From contig NZ_QXCP01000004.1 in NCBI RefSeq assembly GCF_003711805.1, forward strand, positions 310,001 to 374,000: 64,000 nucleotides of DNA, written 5' to 3'. Positions 9,342-18,250 of the stretch are shown piece by piece (position 1 is the stretch's first letter; every line of letters begins with the position of its first letter). This DNA is from Brachybacterium sp. EE-P12. GTDB lineage: Bacteria > Actinomycetota > Actinomycetes > Actinomycetales > Dermabacteraceae. The translations under genes and the position numbers were made by a program. The notes beneath the pieces were generated by a model. That model ran no database searches and had not been told where the DNA came from. It saw only the letters and a list, made by a program, of their open reading frames with translations.

Positions 9342-9414
9342 CGTCGACCTCCGGTTCGTGGCTTCCGTGCTGTCGGGGGCGGTGCGCCTCGGCGGCGCGG
9401 CCCGGCGCGACAGA

Positions 9415-9446
9415 TTAACTATAACCATGAAAGTAATGGCGGTCGA
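9415..9446 (-). promoter_or_regulatory. Alpha-galactosidase promoter with embedded candidate ROK operator
   Basis: Minus-strand promoter: TCGACC -35 (9446-9441), 17-nt spacer, TATAGT -10 (9423-9418). This gives a start near 9411 and a leader of about 70 nt. It is an A/T-rich island in otherwise GC-rich DNA. The interval 9415-9436 forms an imperfect dyad with TTAACTAT-like and TTACTTTC-like half sites, the style of ROK/NagC operators, placed over the spacer and -10 so that a bound repressor would block polymerase. The promoter match is good; operator identity is inferred. Confidence 0.5.
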
Positions 9447-9553
9447 GGGTCGTGTCGAGGGGTGTCCGGCGCGTGCCCCGGCGAGACGGGACGGCATCGC
9501 ACGCCGCGCGGCGCTACCCTGGCGCCCTCCCCGAGAAGGCCAGGAGCCCACCG

Positions 9554-10765
9554 ATGATCTTCACCCAGTCCTCCAAGCTGCGCGACGTGTGCTACGAGAT
9601 CCGCGGGCCGGTGCCCGCGGAGGCCGCTCGCATGGAGGCAGAGGGCCACAAGATCCTCAAGCTGAACATCGGCAACCCCGCCCCCTTCGGCTTCGAGGCG
9701 CCCGACGAGATCCTCGTGGACATGATCCGCAACCTGCCCACCGCGCAGGGCTACTCGGACTCCAAGGGCATCGTCCCGGCCCGTCGCGCCGTCGCGCAGT
9801 ACTACCAGACCACGGGCATGCCCGGCATGGGGCTGGACGACATCTACCTCGGCAACGGCGTCTCCGAGCTCATCCAGATGACCTGCCAGGCGCTCGTGGA
9901 CGACGGCGACGAGGTGCTCGTGCCGAGCCCCGACTACCCGCTGTGGACCGCCTCGATCGCGCTCGCCGGCGGCCGCGCCGTCCACTACCGCTGCGACGAG
10001 GAGCAGCACTGGTGGCCGGACGTCGACGACATCGCGGATCGGATCACCCCGCGCACCAAGGCGATCGTGGTGATCAACCCCAACAACCCCACCGGGGCCG
10101 TCTATCCCGAGCACGTGCTGCGGGAGATCGTCGCGGTGGCCCGCGAGCACGGCCTGATGATCCTCGCCGACGAGATATACGACAAGATCCTCTACGACGA
10201 CGCCGTCCACACCCATATCGGCGCCCTCGCCCCCGACCTGCTCTCCATCACCTTCAACGGCCTGTCCAAGGCGTACCGGGTGGCCGGCTTCCGCGCCGGG
10301 TGGATGGCGCTGCACGGCCCGAAGGAGGACGCGACGAGCTTCATCGAGGGGCTCGACGTGCTGTCGAACATGCGCCTCTGCCCCAACGTGCCCGCCCAGC
10401 ACGTGGTCGCGACCGCGCTCGGCGGCTACCAGAGCGTGGGGGAGCTGCTGCTGCCGGGCGGGCGCCTGCGCGAGCAGCGCGACATCGCCTACGAGGGGCT
10501 CAGCGCCATCGACGGGATCGACGTCGTCAAGGCCTCCGGCGCGCTGTACATGTTCCCGCGCCTGGATCGCGAGATGTACGCCATCGAGGACGACGAGCAG
10601 TTCGCCTATGACCTGCTGCGCTCCAAGAAGCTCCTGGTCACGCACGGCACCGGCTTCAACCTCGCCACCCCCGACCACTTCCGGCTGGTCACCCTGCCGG
10701 CCGTGGACGTGCTGTCCGACGCCGTGGACCGCATCGCCGACCACCTCGCCTCGATCCGGCGCTGA
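9554..10765 (+). CDS. Pyridoxal-phosphate aminotransferase, AlaA-like
   Basis: A 403-residue class I aminotransferase. The PLP lysine lies in FNGLSKAYRVAGFR, the cofactor Asn in NPNNPTGAVY, and the N-terminal block KILKLNIGNPAPFGF is typical of the AlaA/YfbQ group of glutamate-pyruvate transaminases that make alanine from pyruvate and glutamate in the cytoplasm. Full length for the family. ATG at 9554 has an AGGAG site 8 nt upstream; a TACCCT -10-like box lies about 40 nt upstream. It is divergent from the GH36 gene and appears monocistronic. Substrate choice is inferred from family resemblance. Confidence 0.88.
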   Translation: MIFTQSSKLRDVCYEIRGPVPAEAARMEAEGHKILKLNIGNPAPFGFEAPDEILVDMIRNLPTAQGYSDSKGIVPARRAVAQYYQTTGMPGMGLDDIYLGNGVSELIQMTCQALVDDGDEVLVPSPDYPLWTASIALAGGRAVHYRCDEEQHWWPDVDDIADRITPRTKAIVVINPNNPTGAVYPEHVLREIVAVAREHGLMILADEIYDKILYDDAVHTHIGALAPDLLSITFNGLSKAYRVAGFRAGWMALHGPKEDATSFIEGLDVLSNMRLCPNVPAQHVVATALGGYQSVGELLLPGGRLREQRDIAYEGLSAIDGIDVVKASGALYMFPRLDREMYAIEDDEQFAYDLLRSKKLLVTHGTGFNLATPDHFRLVTLPAVDVLSDAVDRIADHLASIRR

Positions 10766-10783
10766 GCGGGGCCGTCCCGCCCG

Positions 10784-10840
10784 CCCCGGCCCGGCCTGCC
10801 CCGGCCCGGCCTGCCCCGGCCCGGCCCGCCCGGCCCGCCG
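10784..10840. repeat. GC-only tandem repeat downstream of the aminotransferase
   Basis: Three 15-nt units of CCCCGGCCCGGCCTG type (10784-10798, 10799-10813, 10814-10828, the last with one change) are followed by a partial unit. They lie 20 nt after the stop codon and can fold into strong GC structures, so they may serve as transcript end or boundary between convergent genes. Confidence 0.6.
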
Positions 10841-10922
10841 TCGACGCGCGCGCCGAGATCACCGGAATCCTGCGGGATCGCCAGGGAACGGTGACCTCGG
10901 CGCTGACGGCACGGCGTGTCGC

Positions 10923-11873
10923 TCAGCGCCCCCGCCCGCGAGCCTCCGCCTGCGCGATCCGGTAGCGGAGCCTGGCGAGGAACGCTCGAGGGTCCCTGTG
11001 GTCGAGGACCGTCAGCCGGAGCACGGACCAGCCCTGATCATGGAGCACCTCGTCCTTGTACCGGTCCTTCCTCGCCCGCTCGGGCTCGAAGTGGTCCTTG
11101 CCGTCGTACTCGATCGCGATCCGCCAGGCTGGATAGGCGAGATCGATGAAGTACTCGACCCCGGTCGCGGGGTCGATCACCGGGCGGTTGATCTCCGGCT
11201 CGGGGAATCCCGCGCGGAGGAGCAGCAGGCGAGTCCGGGTCTCTCGAGGGGAGTCCACCGCGTCCCGCGCCTCGCGAGCGGCGCGACGCAGTGCTCTCAC
11301 ATGGCGTCCGGTCACGGACTGCGCGGCGATGCGGACGGTGTCCACCGGAACCCGGACCTCCCTGCGGCGAAGGGACCCGAGCGCATCGATGCAGGCGACG
11401 AGGTCGTCGTGGGACAGGACGCCGGCGAGGTCGAGGAGGACCCCGATCGGGTCGGCCACCGGAATCCCCGATCGCAGACGGATCGGTCTCGGTCTGGTGC
11501 GGGCGTGGACGACCAGCCGCGCGGCTCCGCTCCTCCGCAGGGCGGGGTCGAGGTCCACATGCAGCGGTGCGCCCTGTTCCCAGGTGAGCTCGAACGGGAG
11601 CGGGAGGGCGAGGAGCTCCGCCGCGGAGATGTGGGAGATCACCGCTGCGGGGACGATCTCGCCGAGAGCATGGCGCGCGACCTCCAGCAGCGGGGCGGGA
11701 GAGGCGGTCGGGGTGACGGCGCCGGGGAGGACGCGGGTGAACTCGGCCGAGGCGAGCCTCTCCTCGCTCACCCCCATCCCACGCAGCGTGCGGCGTGACC
11801 AGACCGTGCCGGGGGAGATGCGCGGACGTGCACGTCGGGGAGTCGGGGCTCGAGGAGCCGGGCGCGTGGTCAT
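10923..11873 (-). CDS. DUF559 (Vsr/PD-(D/E)XK-fold) domain protein
   Basis: A 316-residue basic protein. The C-terminal about 110 residues match the DUF559 / very-short-patch-repair-like nuclease fold, with VEYFIDLAYP and IAIEYDGKDHF carrying the acidic metal-site residues and GWSVLRLT the final strand. The N-terminal two thirds resemble the winged-helix and sensor region of AbiEi-type actinobacterial proteins. DNA cleavage is plausible but not demonstrated for these. The start ATG 11873 is supported by TACCGT (11886-11881) ending 7 nt before it, a leaderless arrangement; the longer frame has no support. No adjacent methylase or toxin gene is seen. Confidence 0.7.
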   Translation of the reverse strand: MTTRPAPRAPTPRRARPRISPGTVWSRRTLRGMGVSEERLASAEFTRVLPGAVTPTASPAPLLEVARHALGEIVPAAVISHISAAELLALPLPFELTWEQGAPLHVDLDPALRRSGAARLVVHARTRPRPIRLRSGIPVADPIGVLLDLAGVLSHDDLVACIDALGSLRRREVRVPVDTVRIAAQSVTGRHVRALRRAAREARDAVDSPRETRTRLLLLRAGFPEPEINRPVIDPATGVEYFIDLAYPAWRIAIEYDGKDHFEPERARKDRYKDEVLHDQGWSVLRLTVLDHRDPRAFLARLRYRIAQAEARGRGR

Positions 11874-12220
11874 GGTCGAGACGGTAGGAGCGTGCGCCGT
11901 CGACGGGGTGAGGGTTCGCCCCCGATGGGGACAGCGTCTGCCTGGGGAGGGGAGGTCCGCGCCGTTCCGGCGCTGAGCGAGTGCGCGCCGTGCCCTGCGG
12001 CCCGTGCCCGGACGCTGCGCGACGGCACGCCGACCGGTGCGCGCCGAGTGCACCGATCACCGGCGCTGGAGCCAGGTATCGGTGCGCTCGACGGGCGCCA
12101 GCGGCGTGTCGGCGCAGGAGGGGGGTGTCAGGAGAGGGGCGTGGGGCGGCGCCGGCCGGTGAGACGTGCCCGGGACGCGGGCGGGCGCGGCTCAGGCGTT
12201 GGCGGAGACCCGGGCGCGGC
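11874..12220. other. Intergenic region, no gene seen
   Basis: This 347-nt stretch lies between the DUF559 start and the fprA stop (both minus strand). Open frames through it are Arg/Pro-rich shadows. It holds the DUF559 -10 box (11886-11881), a long hairpin (12046-12089) and one arm of a 24-bp duplication (12182-12205), nothing more that I can support. Confidence 0.6.
12046..12089 (-). terminator. Hairpin downstream of the ferredoxin reductase gene
   Basis: Arms 12046-12057 and 12078-12089 pair at 11 of 12 positions, with smaller inner pairing in the 20-nt loop. It sits about 130 nt after the fprA stop with no U tract, so factor-assisted termination or RNA stabilisation are both possible. 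Confidence 0.35.
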
Positions 12221-12234
12221 TCAGGCGTTGGCGG
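12182..12234. repeat. 24-bp direct duplication across the fprA stop codon
   Basis: An identical 24-nt block occurs at 12182-12205 and 12211-12234, separated by 5 nt. The right copy contains the TGA of the ferredoxin reductase gene (12223-12221); the left copy repeats the same codons and stop just downstream. It looks like a recent slippage or recombination duplication that left the protein end unchanged. Confidence 0.8.
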
Positions 12235-13687
12235 GGGCGTGCATGCCCTCGCGGGAGACGCGCACCATCTCCTCGCGCTCGACGACCTTGATGCGGGCGC
12301 GGGGCTCGCCGTCGGCGTCCACCGCGGCGGCGCCGAGGCTCTTCTCGTGCTCGTCCAGCGCCGTCCAGCCGTCCCAGGTCGTGTACTCGACGCCGCGGTC
12401 GTCCAGCAGGCGCAGGATCGCGTCGTCGTCGCGCTCGGGGGCGGGGGAGAGGCGTGCGGCCTCGATGTCCTCGAGCAGGCAGGTGATCGTCTCGAGCGCA
12501 TCGGACTTCGTCGCGCCGATCAGGCCGACCGGACCGCGCTTGATCCAGCCGTTGGTGTAGACGCCGGGGATCACGGTGCCGTCGGCCTCGGTGACGCGGC
12601 CGGCCTGGTTGGGGATCACGCCGCGGCGGGCGTCGTAGGGCACGCCGGGCAGCTCGGAGCCGTGGTAGCCGACGGCCCGGTAGACGGCGCCGAGCTCGTA
12701 GTCGACCATCTCGCCGGTGCCCTCGAGGTTTCCGTCCTCGTCGAGCCGCGTGCGCTCGAAGCGCATGCCGGTGACCTTCCCGTCCTCGCCGAGCACCTCG
12801 ACGGGGCGATGCCAGAAGTGCATGTGCAGACGGCGCCTCACGGGGCCGCCCTCGCGGTCCGTGGGCTCCTCGCCGGAGGCCTCGCGGCGCTGCTGCTCCT
12901 CGAGCCAGCCGACGAAGGTCTGCACGACCTGGTCGGTGCGCTTGTCGGCCTTGATCGTCTCCCACTGCTCCTCGGTGATCTGCTCGAGGTCGCGGGGGTC
13001 CATCACCACCTGGAGGCCCTTGGGGTGGGCGAGCTCGCGCGCCTCGAGCGGGGAGAACTTCGTCTGCGCCGGGCCGCGGCGGCCGAAGACGTGCACGTCG
13101 GCGGTGCGCGCGGCCTGCAGCCCCTCGTGGACGTTCGCGGGGATCTCCGTGCGCAGCAGCTCGTCGGCGCTCTTGGAGAGCACCCGCGCGACGTCGAGGG
13201 CGACGTTGCCGTTGCCGATCACGGCCACGGACTCCGCGTCGAGCTCCCAGGTGCGCGGGTAGTCGGGGTTGCCGTCGTACCAGGCCACGAAGTCCGCGGC
13301 GCCGTGGGACCCTTCCAGCTCGATGCCGGGGATCTCGAGGTCCGCGTCCTTGAGCGCACCGGTCGCGAAGATCACCGCGTCGTAGTGGGTGCGCAGGTCC
13401 TCGGCGGTGAGATCGGTGCCGAACTCGACGTCGCCGAGGAAGCGGATGTCACCGCGGCCGAGGATCCGGTGCAGGGCCGTGATGATGCCTTTGATGCGCG
13501 GATGGTCAGGGGCGACGCCGTAGCGGATCAGACCGAACGGGGCCGGGAAGCGGTCGAACAGGTCGATGCTGACCTCGAGCTCGCCGCTCTTGACCGGCGC
13601 GGAGCGCAGCAGGGTCTCGGCGGCGTACACGCCGGCGGGGCCGGAACCGATCACTGCCAGGCGGAAGGGCTGCTGGGAGGAGGACAT
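12221..13687 (-). CDS. FAD-dependent ferredoxin/NADP+ reductase, FprA type
   Basis: A 488-residue flavoprotein. VIGSGPAGVYAAE near the N-terminus binds FAD, VIGNGNVALDVARVL near residue 165 binds NADP(H), and GWIKRGPVGLIGATKSDA near residue 395 is the adrenodoxin-reductase family block. It transfers electrons between NADPH and ferredoxins, for example to supply cytochromes P450 or sulfite/nitrite reductases, in the cytoplasm. Slightly longer than mycobacterial FprA because of a charged C-terminal extension. ATG 13687 is preferred to the upstream 13765 start because GAGGTG precedes it and TATAGA (near 13747) is a likely -10. Confidence 0.88.
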   Translation of the reverse strand: MSSSQQPFRLAVIGSGPAGVYAAETLLRSAPVKSGELEVSIDLFDRFPAPFGLIRYGVAPDHPRIKGIITALHRILGRGDIRFLGDVEFGTDLTAEDLRTHYDAVIFATGALKDADLEIPGIELEGSHGAADFVAWYDGNPDYPRTWELDAESVAVIGNGNVALDVARVLSKSADELLRTEIPANVHEGLQAARTADVHVFGRRGPAQTKFSPLEARELAHPKGLQVVMDPRDLEQITEEQWETIKADKRTDQVVQTFVGWLEEQQRREASGEEPTDREGGPVRRRLHMHFWHRPVEVLGEDGKVTGMRFERTRLDEDGNLEGTGEMVDYELGAVYRAVGYHGSELPGVPYDARRGVIPNQAGRVTEADGTVIPGVYTNGWIKRGPVGLIGATKSDALETITCLLEDIEAARLSPAPERDDDAILRLLDDRGVEYTTWDGWTALDEHEKSLGAAAVDADGEPRARIKVVEREEMVRVSREGMHAPANA

Positions 13688-13833
13688 CACACCTCGGTCT
13701 CGTGGCGCCGTGGCGCCGGGTCGCACTGATTTCCGCACCACTCTATACGCGGAATTCGTCAGCACCCCGGGGACTGTGAGCCGCCCGACCCCTCGACGCC
13801 GAGGTCATCCTGGCCGAGCGGGCGCCGGAGCGC

Positions 13834-14754
13834 TCAGCCCTCGGCCGCATCTGCGGCGCCGCGGCGGTGGATCGACCAGAAGTAGGCGCCGACGAGCACC
13901 GCGCCGCCGACGATGTTGCCCAGCAGCACCGGGATCAGGTTGTCCCACAGCACCGCGCCGACCGTGATCGAGGAGTAGTCCGCGAGCGACTTCCCGGCCT
14001 CCTGCAGCGCTTCGCCGTGCCAGAAGCCGGAGCCGGCGCCGTACTTGATCAGCAGGCCCATGGGGAGCATGAACATGTTCGCGACCGAGTGCTCGAAGCC
14101 GGAGGCGACGAACAGGGCGACCGGTCCCACGACGGCGAGGATCTTGTCGGCGACGGTCTTGCCCGCTGTCGCCGCCCACACCGCGAGGCACACGGCGAAG
14201 TTCGCGAGGACGCCGAGGAAGAACGCCTGGTGCCAGTCGTGGGAGAGCTTGGCCTGGGTGGTGTCCAGCACCACCATCCCCCAGGCGGAGCCGTTGGTGG
14301 CATGGGTGCCGGCCAGCAGGATCAGCACCGCGACCGTCACCGAGCCGATCAGGTTCCCGCCCGCGGAGACGCCCCAGTGCCGCAGCATCGCCCCGGTGGA
14401 GAGGCGCCCGGACAGGCGGGGCATGGCGGTCAGCGTGGTGCCCGTGAAGAGGTCCGAGCCGCTGATGACCACCAGTCCCAGGCCCACGGAGAAGACGACG
14501 CCGCCGATCAGCTTCGCGAACCCGACCGGCCACTCGCCCATGCCCTGCTGCGTGGTCACCATGAACACGAAGCCCAGCGCGATGAAGGCGCCGCCGCTGA
14601 GGGTCGCGAGGAACATGCGGCCCAGCGGCGCCGTGGCCTTCGCGTGCATCGCGTCCTCGAGCGCCCGGGTGAGCTGCTTCGGCGGGGTCGCGGCGGTGCT
14701 CGGCGCAGCGGGCGGTGCGGTGCTCGTGCGGGGATCGGGCGCGGACGAGGTCAT
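13834..14754 (-). CDS. Formate/nitrite transporter family channel
   Basis: A 306-residue membrane protein with six hydrophobic helices preceded by a Pro/Ala/Thr-rich N-terminal tail of about 30 residues. FFLGVLANFAVCLAVW and GFEHSVANMFMLPMG are the two FNT pore signatures. These pentameric channels pass formate, nitrite or hydrosulfide with protons. The ATG at 14754 has AAGGA 8 nt upstream, and a GATACT -10-like box (14863-14858) gives a leader of about 100 nt. It lies 146 nt upstream of the fprA gene on the same strand. Substrate cannot be told from sequence; no formate dehydrogenase or nitrite reductase gene is nearby. Confidence 0.88.
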   Translation of the reverse strand: MTSSAPDPRTSTAPPAAPSTAATPPKQLTRALEDAMHAKATAPLGRMFLATLSGGAFIALGFVFMVTTQQGMGEWPVGFAKLIGGVVFSVGLGLVVISGSDLFTGTTLTAMPRLSGRLSTGAMLRHWGVSAGGNLIGSVTVAVLILLAGTHATNGSAWGMVVLDTTQAKLSHDWHQAFFLGVLANFAVCLAVWAATAGKTVADKILAVVGPVALFVASGFEHSVANMFMLPMGLLIKYGAGSGFWHGEALQEAGKSLADYSSITVGAVLWDNLIPVLLGNIVGGAVLVGAYFWSIHRRGAADAAEG

Positions 14755-14893
14755 CGGAGGAGTCCTTCTTCGGTGAGGGCGCCGGAGGGCGCGTCGGGGT
14801 CCTGGGGCCCGGCGACGGGGCCCCCGAGCGGGTTCCCGTGCGCTGACCAGGCGCCAGAGTATCCCCGCGGCGTGCGGGCCGGGCGGACCTAGG

Positions 14894-15925
14894 TCACGGC
14901 GGGCCGTCGTCCCCCGGCACCTCCGGCACGACGCCGACGGCGACGCGGAGGGTGCTGGTCGCACCGGGCGGGCCGACGACGATGCCCTTCAGCGGCGGCA
15001 CGTCCGCGTAGTCGCGACCCCAGGCGGTGGTCACGAAGCGCTGGTCCACGAAGGTGCGGTTGGTGGGATCGACGTCCACCCAGCCGGTCCCCGGCACGAG
15101 CACGCTCAGCCAGGCATGGGAGGCGGCCGAGCCGATCATCTCCCCGGCCGGCTCGGTGCCGAGCGTCCCTCCGGCCGACGGGGCGGTGCGCAGGTAGCCC
15201 GAGATGTAGCGGGCGGCGAGCCCCGCCGCCCGCACCGCGGCGACCCCGACGTGCGAGAAGTCCTGGCACACGCCGTGCCGCGCGGCGAGCACCTCCTCGA
15301 GCGTCGAGGTGACGGTGGTGGCGTGCGCGTCGTAGGTGAACTCGCCGTGGATCAGCGCGGTCAGCTCTGCGAGGCACTCGCCGATCGCGCGGCCAGGGGT
15401 GAACACCTCCGCGGAGATCTCCCGCGCCGCCGTGCCCGCGGGGACCCGCGGGGAGGGATGGACGAAGTCCAGGCTCGCCTCCGGCACCGGGGCGCCCCAG
15501 TGCTCGGGCGTGCACTGCTCCCAGGGGCGGGACATGGGCTCGAGCGGATAGCGCCGCTCGGAGACCGAGACACGGGCGTGGGAGTGCACGTCGAGCTGCT
15601 CGTGCGGGGAGTCCACCAGGAGGTAGGTGGAGGAGTTGCCGTAGAAGTCGGTGTGCGCGGTCAGGCGTGCCGGGGCGGGGTCGACGACCACCTCGTGGGA
15701 GAGGACCCGCTGATGCGGGGTGGCGCGCGGCTCCACATGGGCGCGGCCGTAGTTGCGGGTGACCGGCTTCGCGTAGCGGTACGAGGTGAGGTGGTGGACC
15801 CGGTAGTGCACGGGCTCGAGAGCGGGGGTGTCCTCGTGCCGCAGCGGGATCAGCGGGCGCGCGCTGCTGCCGCCGGGCGACGCGGCGCCGCCGCCGCCGG
15901 GTGTCTCGCCGGTGGTCTCAGACAT
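14894..15925 (-). CDS. Transglutaminase-like protein of the ATP-grasp/alpha-E cluster
   Basis: A 343-residue cytoplasmic protein. The N-terminal half (VHYRVHHLTSYRYAKPVTRNYGRAH) is the bacterial transglutaminase N-domain, and the C-terminal half is a papain-like transglutaminase core with Cys in HGVCQDFSH, His in SHAWLSV and Asp in WVDVDPTNR. Such proteins are usually proteases or amide hydrolases rather than crosslinkers. The first 8 nt overlap the stop of the ATP-grasp/alpha-E gene, so the two are translationally coupled. The set is conserved widely and was predicted from genome context to make or modify a small peptide or amide; its product is not known. Confidence 0.85.
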   Translation of the reverse strand: MSETTGETPGGGGAASPGGSSARPLIPLRHEDTPALEPVHYRVHHLTSYRYAKPVTRNYGRAHVEPRATPHQRVLSHEVVVDPAPARLTAHTDFYGNSSTYLLVDSPHEQLDVHSHARVSVSERRYPLEPMSRPWEQCTPEHWGAPVPEASLDFVHPSPRVPAGTAAREISAEVFTPGRAIGECLAELTALIHGEFTYDAHATTVTSTLEEVLAARHGVCQDFSHVGVAAVRAAGLAARYISGYLRTAPSAGGTLGTEPAGEMIGSAASHAWLSVLVPGTGWVDVDPTNRTFVDQRFVTTAWGRDYADVPPLKGIVVGPPGATSTLRVAVGVVPEVPGDDGPP

Positions 15926-18188
15926 CGTCGACCCCCCATCGTGACGCGGCCTCCGTGCGCCGGAAGAAGCGGTCCTCGAGCGCGGTGGCGAGCTCGCGCA
16001 GCGAGGCGGTGGCCGCGTCGACCTCCGCCAGCAGTGCGGTGGGCACGCCGTCGTCGGGCGTCGCACCGGGCAGCGGGCCGAGCAGCTCGGCCGGCTCCCA
16101 GCCGGCCAGGCGCGCGCGCAGCGCCGACATCGGGGCGCGCAGATCAGGGGACGGGGCCGGCTCCGGCAGACGGTCCAGGGCCTGCCCGAGCCGATCGAGC
16201 TGGAAGGCGATCGAGCGCGGCAGCGTCGTGTCGCTGAGCAGCAGCTCGACCAGCAGCTCCGGCTGCACGGCCGCGTGATAGGCACGGCGGTAGGAGGCGC
16301 TGGACTCGGTGATCAGCGCGACAGCCCCGGCTATCCGCTCCTCCGCCGAGCGGGTGCGGCGACGGCCGAGGGTCGCGCGCAGCAGGGTCAGCAGGGTCAT
16401 CGTCCGCTCGATCTTGCGGCCGATCTCGGTCAGGTCCCAGCCGAGATCCCGCGGCATCGCGTCGGCGACCGCGCCCGAGAGCGTCAGGCAGCCGTCCACG
16501 ACGGCGCTCAGCCGCTCCTCGAGGGGGTGCTGCTCGAGGGGGCGGTGCTCCGGGAGCCCGCCGCGGGTGCGCATCCGCATCCTGGTGAACACCGGCCACA
16601 CGTCGTCGGAGAACAGATCGCGCAGGGAGCGGGTGGTGTGGGCGAGTGCAGCGGAGGACTGGGCGAGGGAGCCGGGCCGGGCCGCATCGGTCAGCAGGCT
16701 CTCGATCTCGGTGCGCACCGCTTCCCCGTCGCCGAGGTCCAGCTCGACGAAGCCGGGGTAGGTGGTGGTGACCTCGGTGACCGCTCGCAGCAGCACCGTC
16801 CGGGCGGTGCCGGCGCTGCGGCTGCGCTCGGCGTCGAGGTCGTTGGAGGCGTCCAGCACGGTGCGCAGCAGCCGGGCGGTGGCGTCGACCCGCTCGAGAT
16901 AGCGGCCGAACCAGAACAGGTCGGAGCCGACCGAGCGGGTCATGGTCGGGAAGGCGGAGGCCGTGGGGCGCAGCATCGCCTGCTCCGGGAACGAGCGCCC
17001 GTCGGCCTCCTCGTCGGGGACCGCAGCGGACTCCGGCACCGCGACCCAGACGTCCTTGAGGGCCTCCGGGCCCTCGTCGACCGTGCGGGCGATCCCGCCG
17101 GGCAGCACCTCGAAGCCGTCCTGGCCCGCCATCACCACGAGGCTCAGCCGCACGGGCCGGCCGACGAGCTCCTCGCCGCCGGACGGGTCCAGCGAGGGCC
17201 AGAGCGCCGGCGCGACCTCGGCGGCAGCGGGCCGCAGCAGCAGGTCCTCGTGGAGCATCTGCCGGCACAGGTCCGGCAGCGCCTCGCGCAGGGCAGGATT
17301 CTCCAGCAGCCCGGCGCCGAGCGGGTTCACGAGCATCACGTCGCCGCTGCGCGCGGCCTCCACCAGGCCCGTCACCCCGCCCAGCGGCGTCGGGCCGAGG
17401 TCGAGCGGGTCCAGCAGCGGCGAGGGGACCAGCCGCAGCACCGCGTCGATCGCGTCGCCCGGGGCGGAGTCGAGCCCCGGCAGCCGCAGGGTCAGCGCCT
17501 CGCCGCCGGCGCGCAGGTCCCCGACCGTCACCGTGGGAGCGCCGAGCAGGTTCGCCAGCCAGCTGTGGTCGAAGGCGGCCAGCGGCTCCTCGCCGTCGTC
17601 GGCCAGCACGACGGCGCGACCGGAGCGGCCGTCGGCGCGGGTGCGCTGATGGAAGGAGGAGCGCAGATGGTCGAAGTAGGGGTGGAGGCGGCGCATCGCG
17701 GTGCTGCGGTACAGCGTCGGCGCGCAGCGGGAGAGGACCCGGCGCAGCTCGAGGGCGAGGCCCGCCCCGCTCGGCACGTCGACCGTGTCCTCGTGCGCCA
17801 CCCAGCCGCCCTCCGCGGTGCGGGAGACGGTGGTGGTCACGGCGAAGAGATGATGCGTGCCGCGGGCGGGGATCCCCACCGCGGGGCGCAGGTAGGCCGG
17901 GTCCGCCAGCAGCTCCGCGACGGGGGCGACCTCGGCGGACAGCACGGTGCGCGGCCCGTAGAGGTCCGCGTGCAGCGCATCCAGCAGACGTACCCGCTGG
18001 ACGAGCCCGGCCGTCAGTGCCTGCCACGCCTCCGCCCCGAGCACGACGGGCACCGGGTCGAGGGCGGGGGAGGGGACCGAGACGTCCGAGGCGAACATCG
18101 CCGCCGCGCTCGAGGCCGCCCGGCGTCGACCCGCGGGGCCGAGGGCGGAGAGCTCCTCGTCCAGCGTCGGCGGGGGTGTGATGGTCAC
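15918..18188 (-). CDS. Circularly permuted ATP-grasp / alpha-E domain fusion
   Basis: A 756-residue fusion. Residues 1 to about 385 match circularly permuted ATP-grasp proteins (LLDPLDLGPTPLGGVTGLVEA, then LVNPLGAGLLENPAL and LCRQMLHEDLLL), and about 405-750 is the all-helical alpha-E domain beginning SVGSDLFWFGRYLERVDATA. The ATP-grasp half predicts ATP-dependent amide or peptide-bond formation. In many bacteria the two halves are separate genes; here they are one chain. The GTG start at 18188 follows TACGAT (18200-18195) by 6 nt, so it appears leaderless. It is coupled to the transglutaminase gene by an 8-nt overlap. Confidence 0.88.
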   Translation of the reverse strand: MTITPPPTLDEELSALGPAGRRRAASSAAAMFASDVSVPSPALDPVPVVLGAEAWQALTAGLVQRVRLLDALHADLYGPRTVLSAEVAPVAELLADPAYLRPAVGIPARGTHHLFAVTTTVSRTAEGGWVAHEDTVDVPSGAGLALELRRVLSRCAPTLYRSTAMRRLHPYFDHLRSSFHQRTRADGRSGRAVVLADDGEEPLAAFDHSWLANLLGAPTVTVGDLRAGGEALTLRLPGLDSAPGDAIDAVLRLVPSPLLDPLDLGPTPLGGVTGLVEAARSGDVMLVNPLGAGLLENPALREALPDLCRQMLHEDLLLRPAAAEVAPALWPSLDPSGGEELVGRPVRLSLVVMAGQDGFEVLPGGIARTVDEGPEALKDVWVAVPESAAVPDEEADGRSFPEQAMLRPTASAFPTMTRSVGSDLFWFGRYLERVDATARLLRTVLDASNDLDAERSRSAGTARTVLLRAVTEVTTTYPGFVELDLGDGEAVRTEIESLLTDAARPGSLAQSSAALAHTTRSLRDLFSDDVWPVFTRMRMRTRGGLPEHRPLEQHPLEERLSAVVDGCLTLSGAVADAMPRDLGWDLTEIGRKIERTMTLLTLLRATLGRRRTRSAEERIAGAVALITESSASYRRAYHAAVQPELLVELLLSDTTLPRSIAFQLDRLGQALDRLPEPAPSPDLRAPMSALRARLAGWEPAELLGPLPGATPDDGVPTALLAEVDAATASLRELATALEDRFFRRTEAASRWGVDDV

Positions 18189-18250
18189 CGGGACATCGTA
18201 GACACGGTGCCTCGACGCGGTGTCCAGCCGGTCCTGGCCCGCCCGGCGGC

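Noticed and set aside
10784..10840. GC tandem repeat considered as a CRISPR or satellite
   Set aside because: Units are only 15 nt, directly adjacent with no spacers; it is simple sequence.
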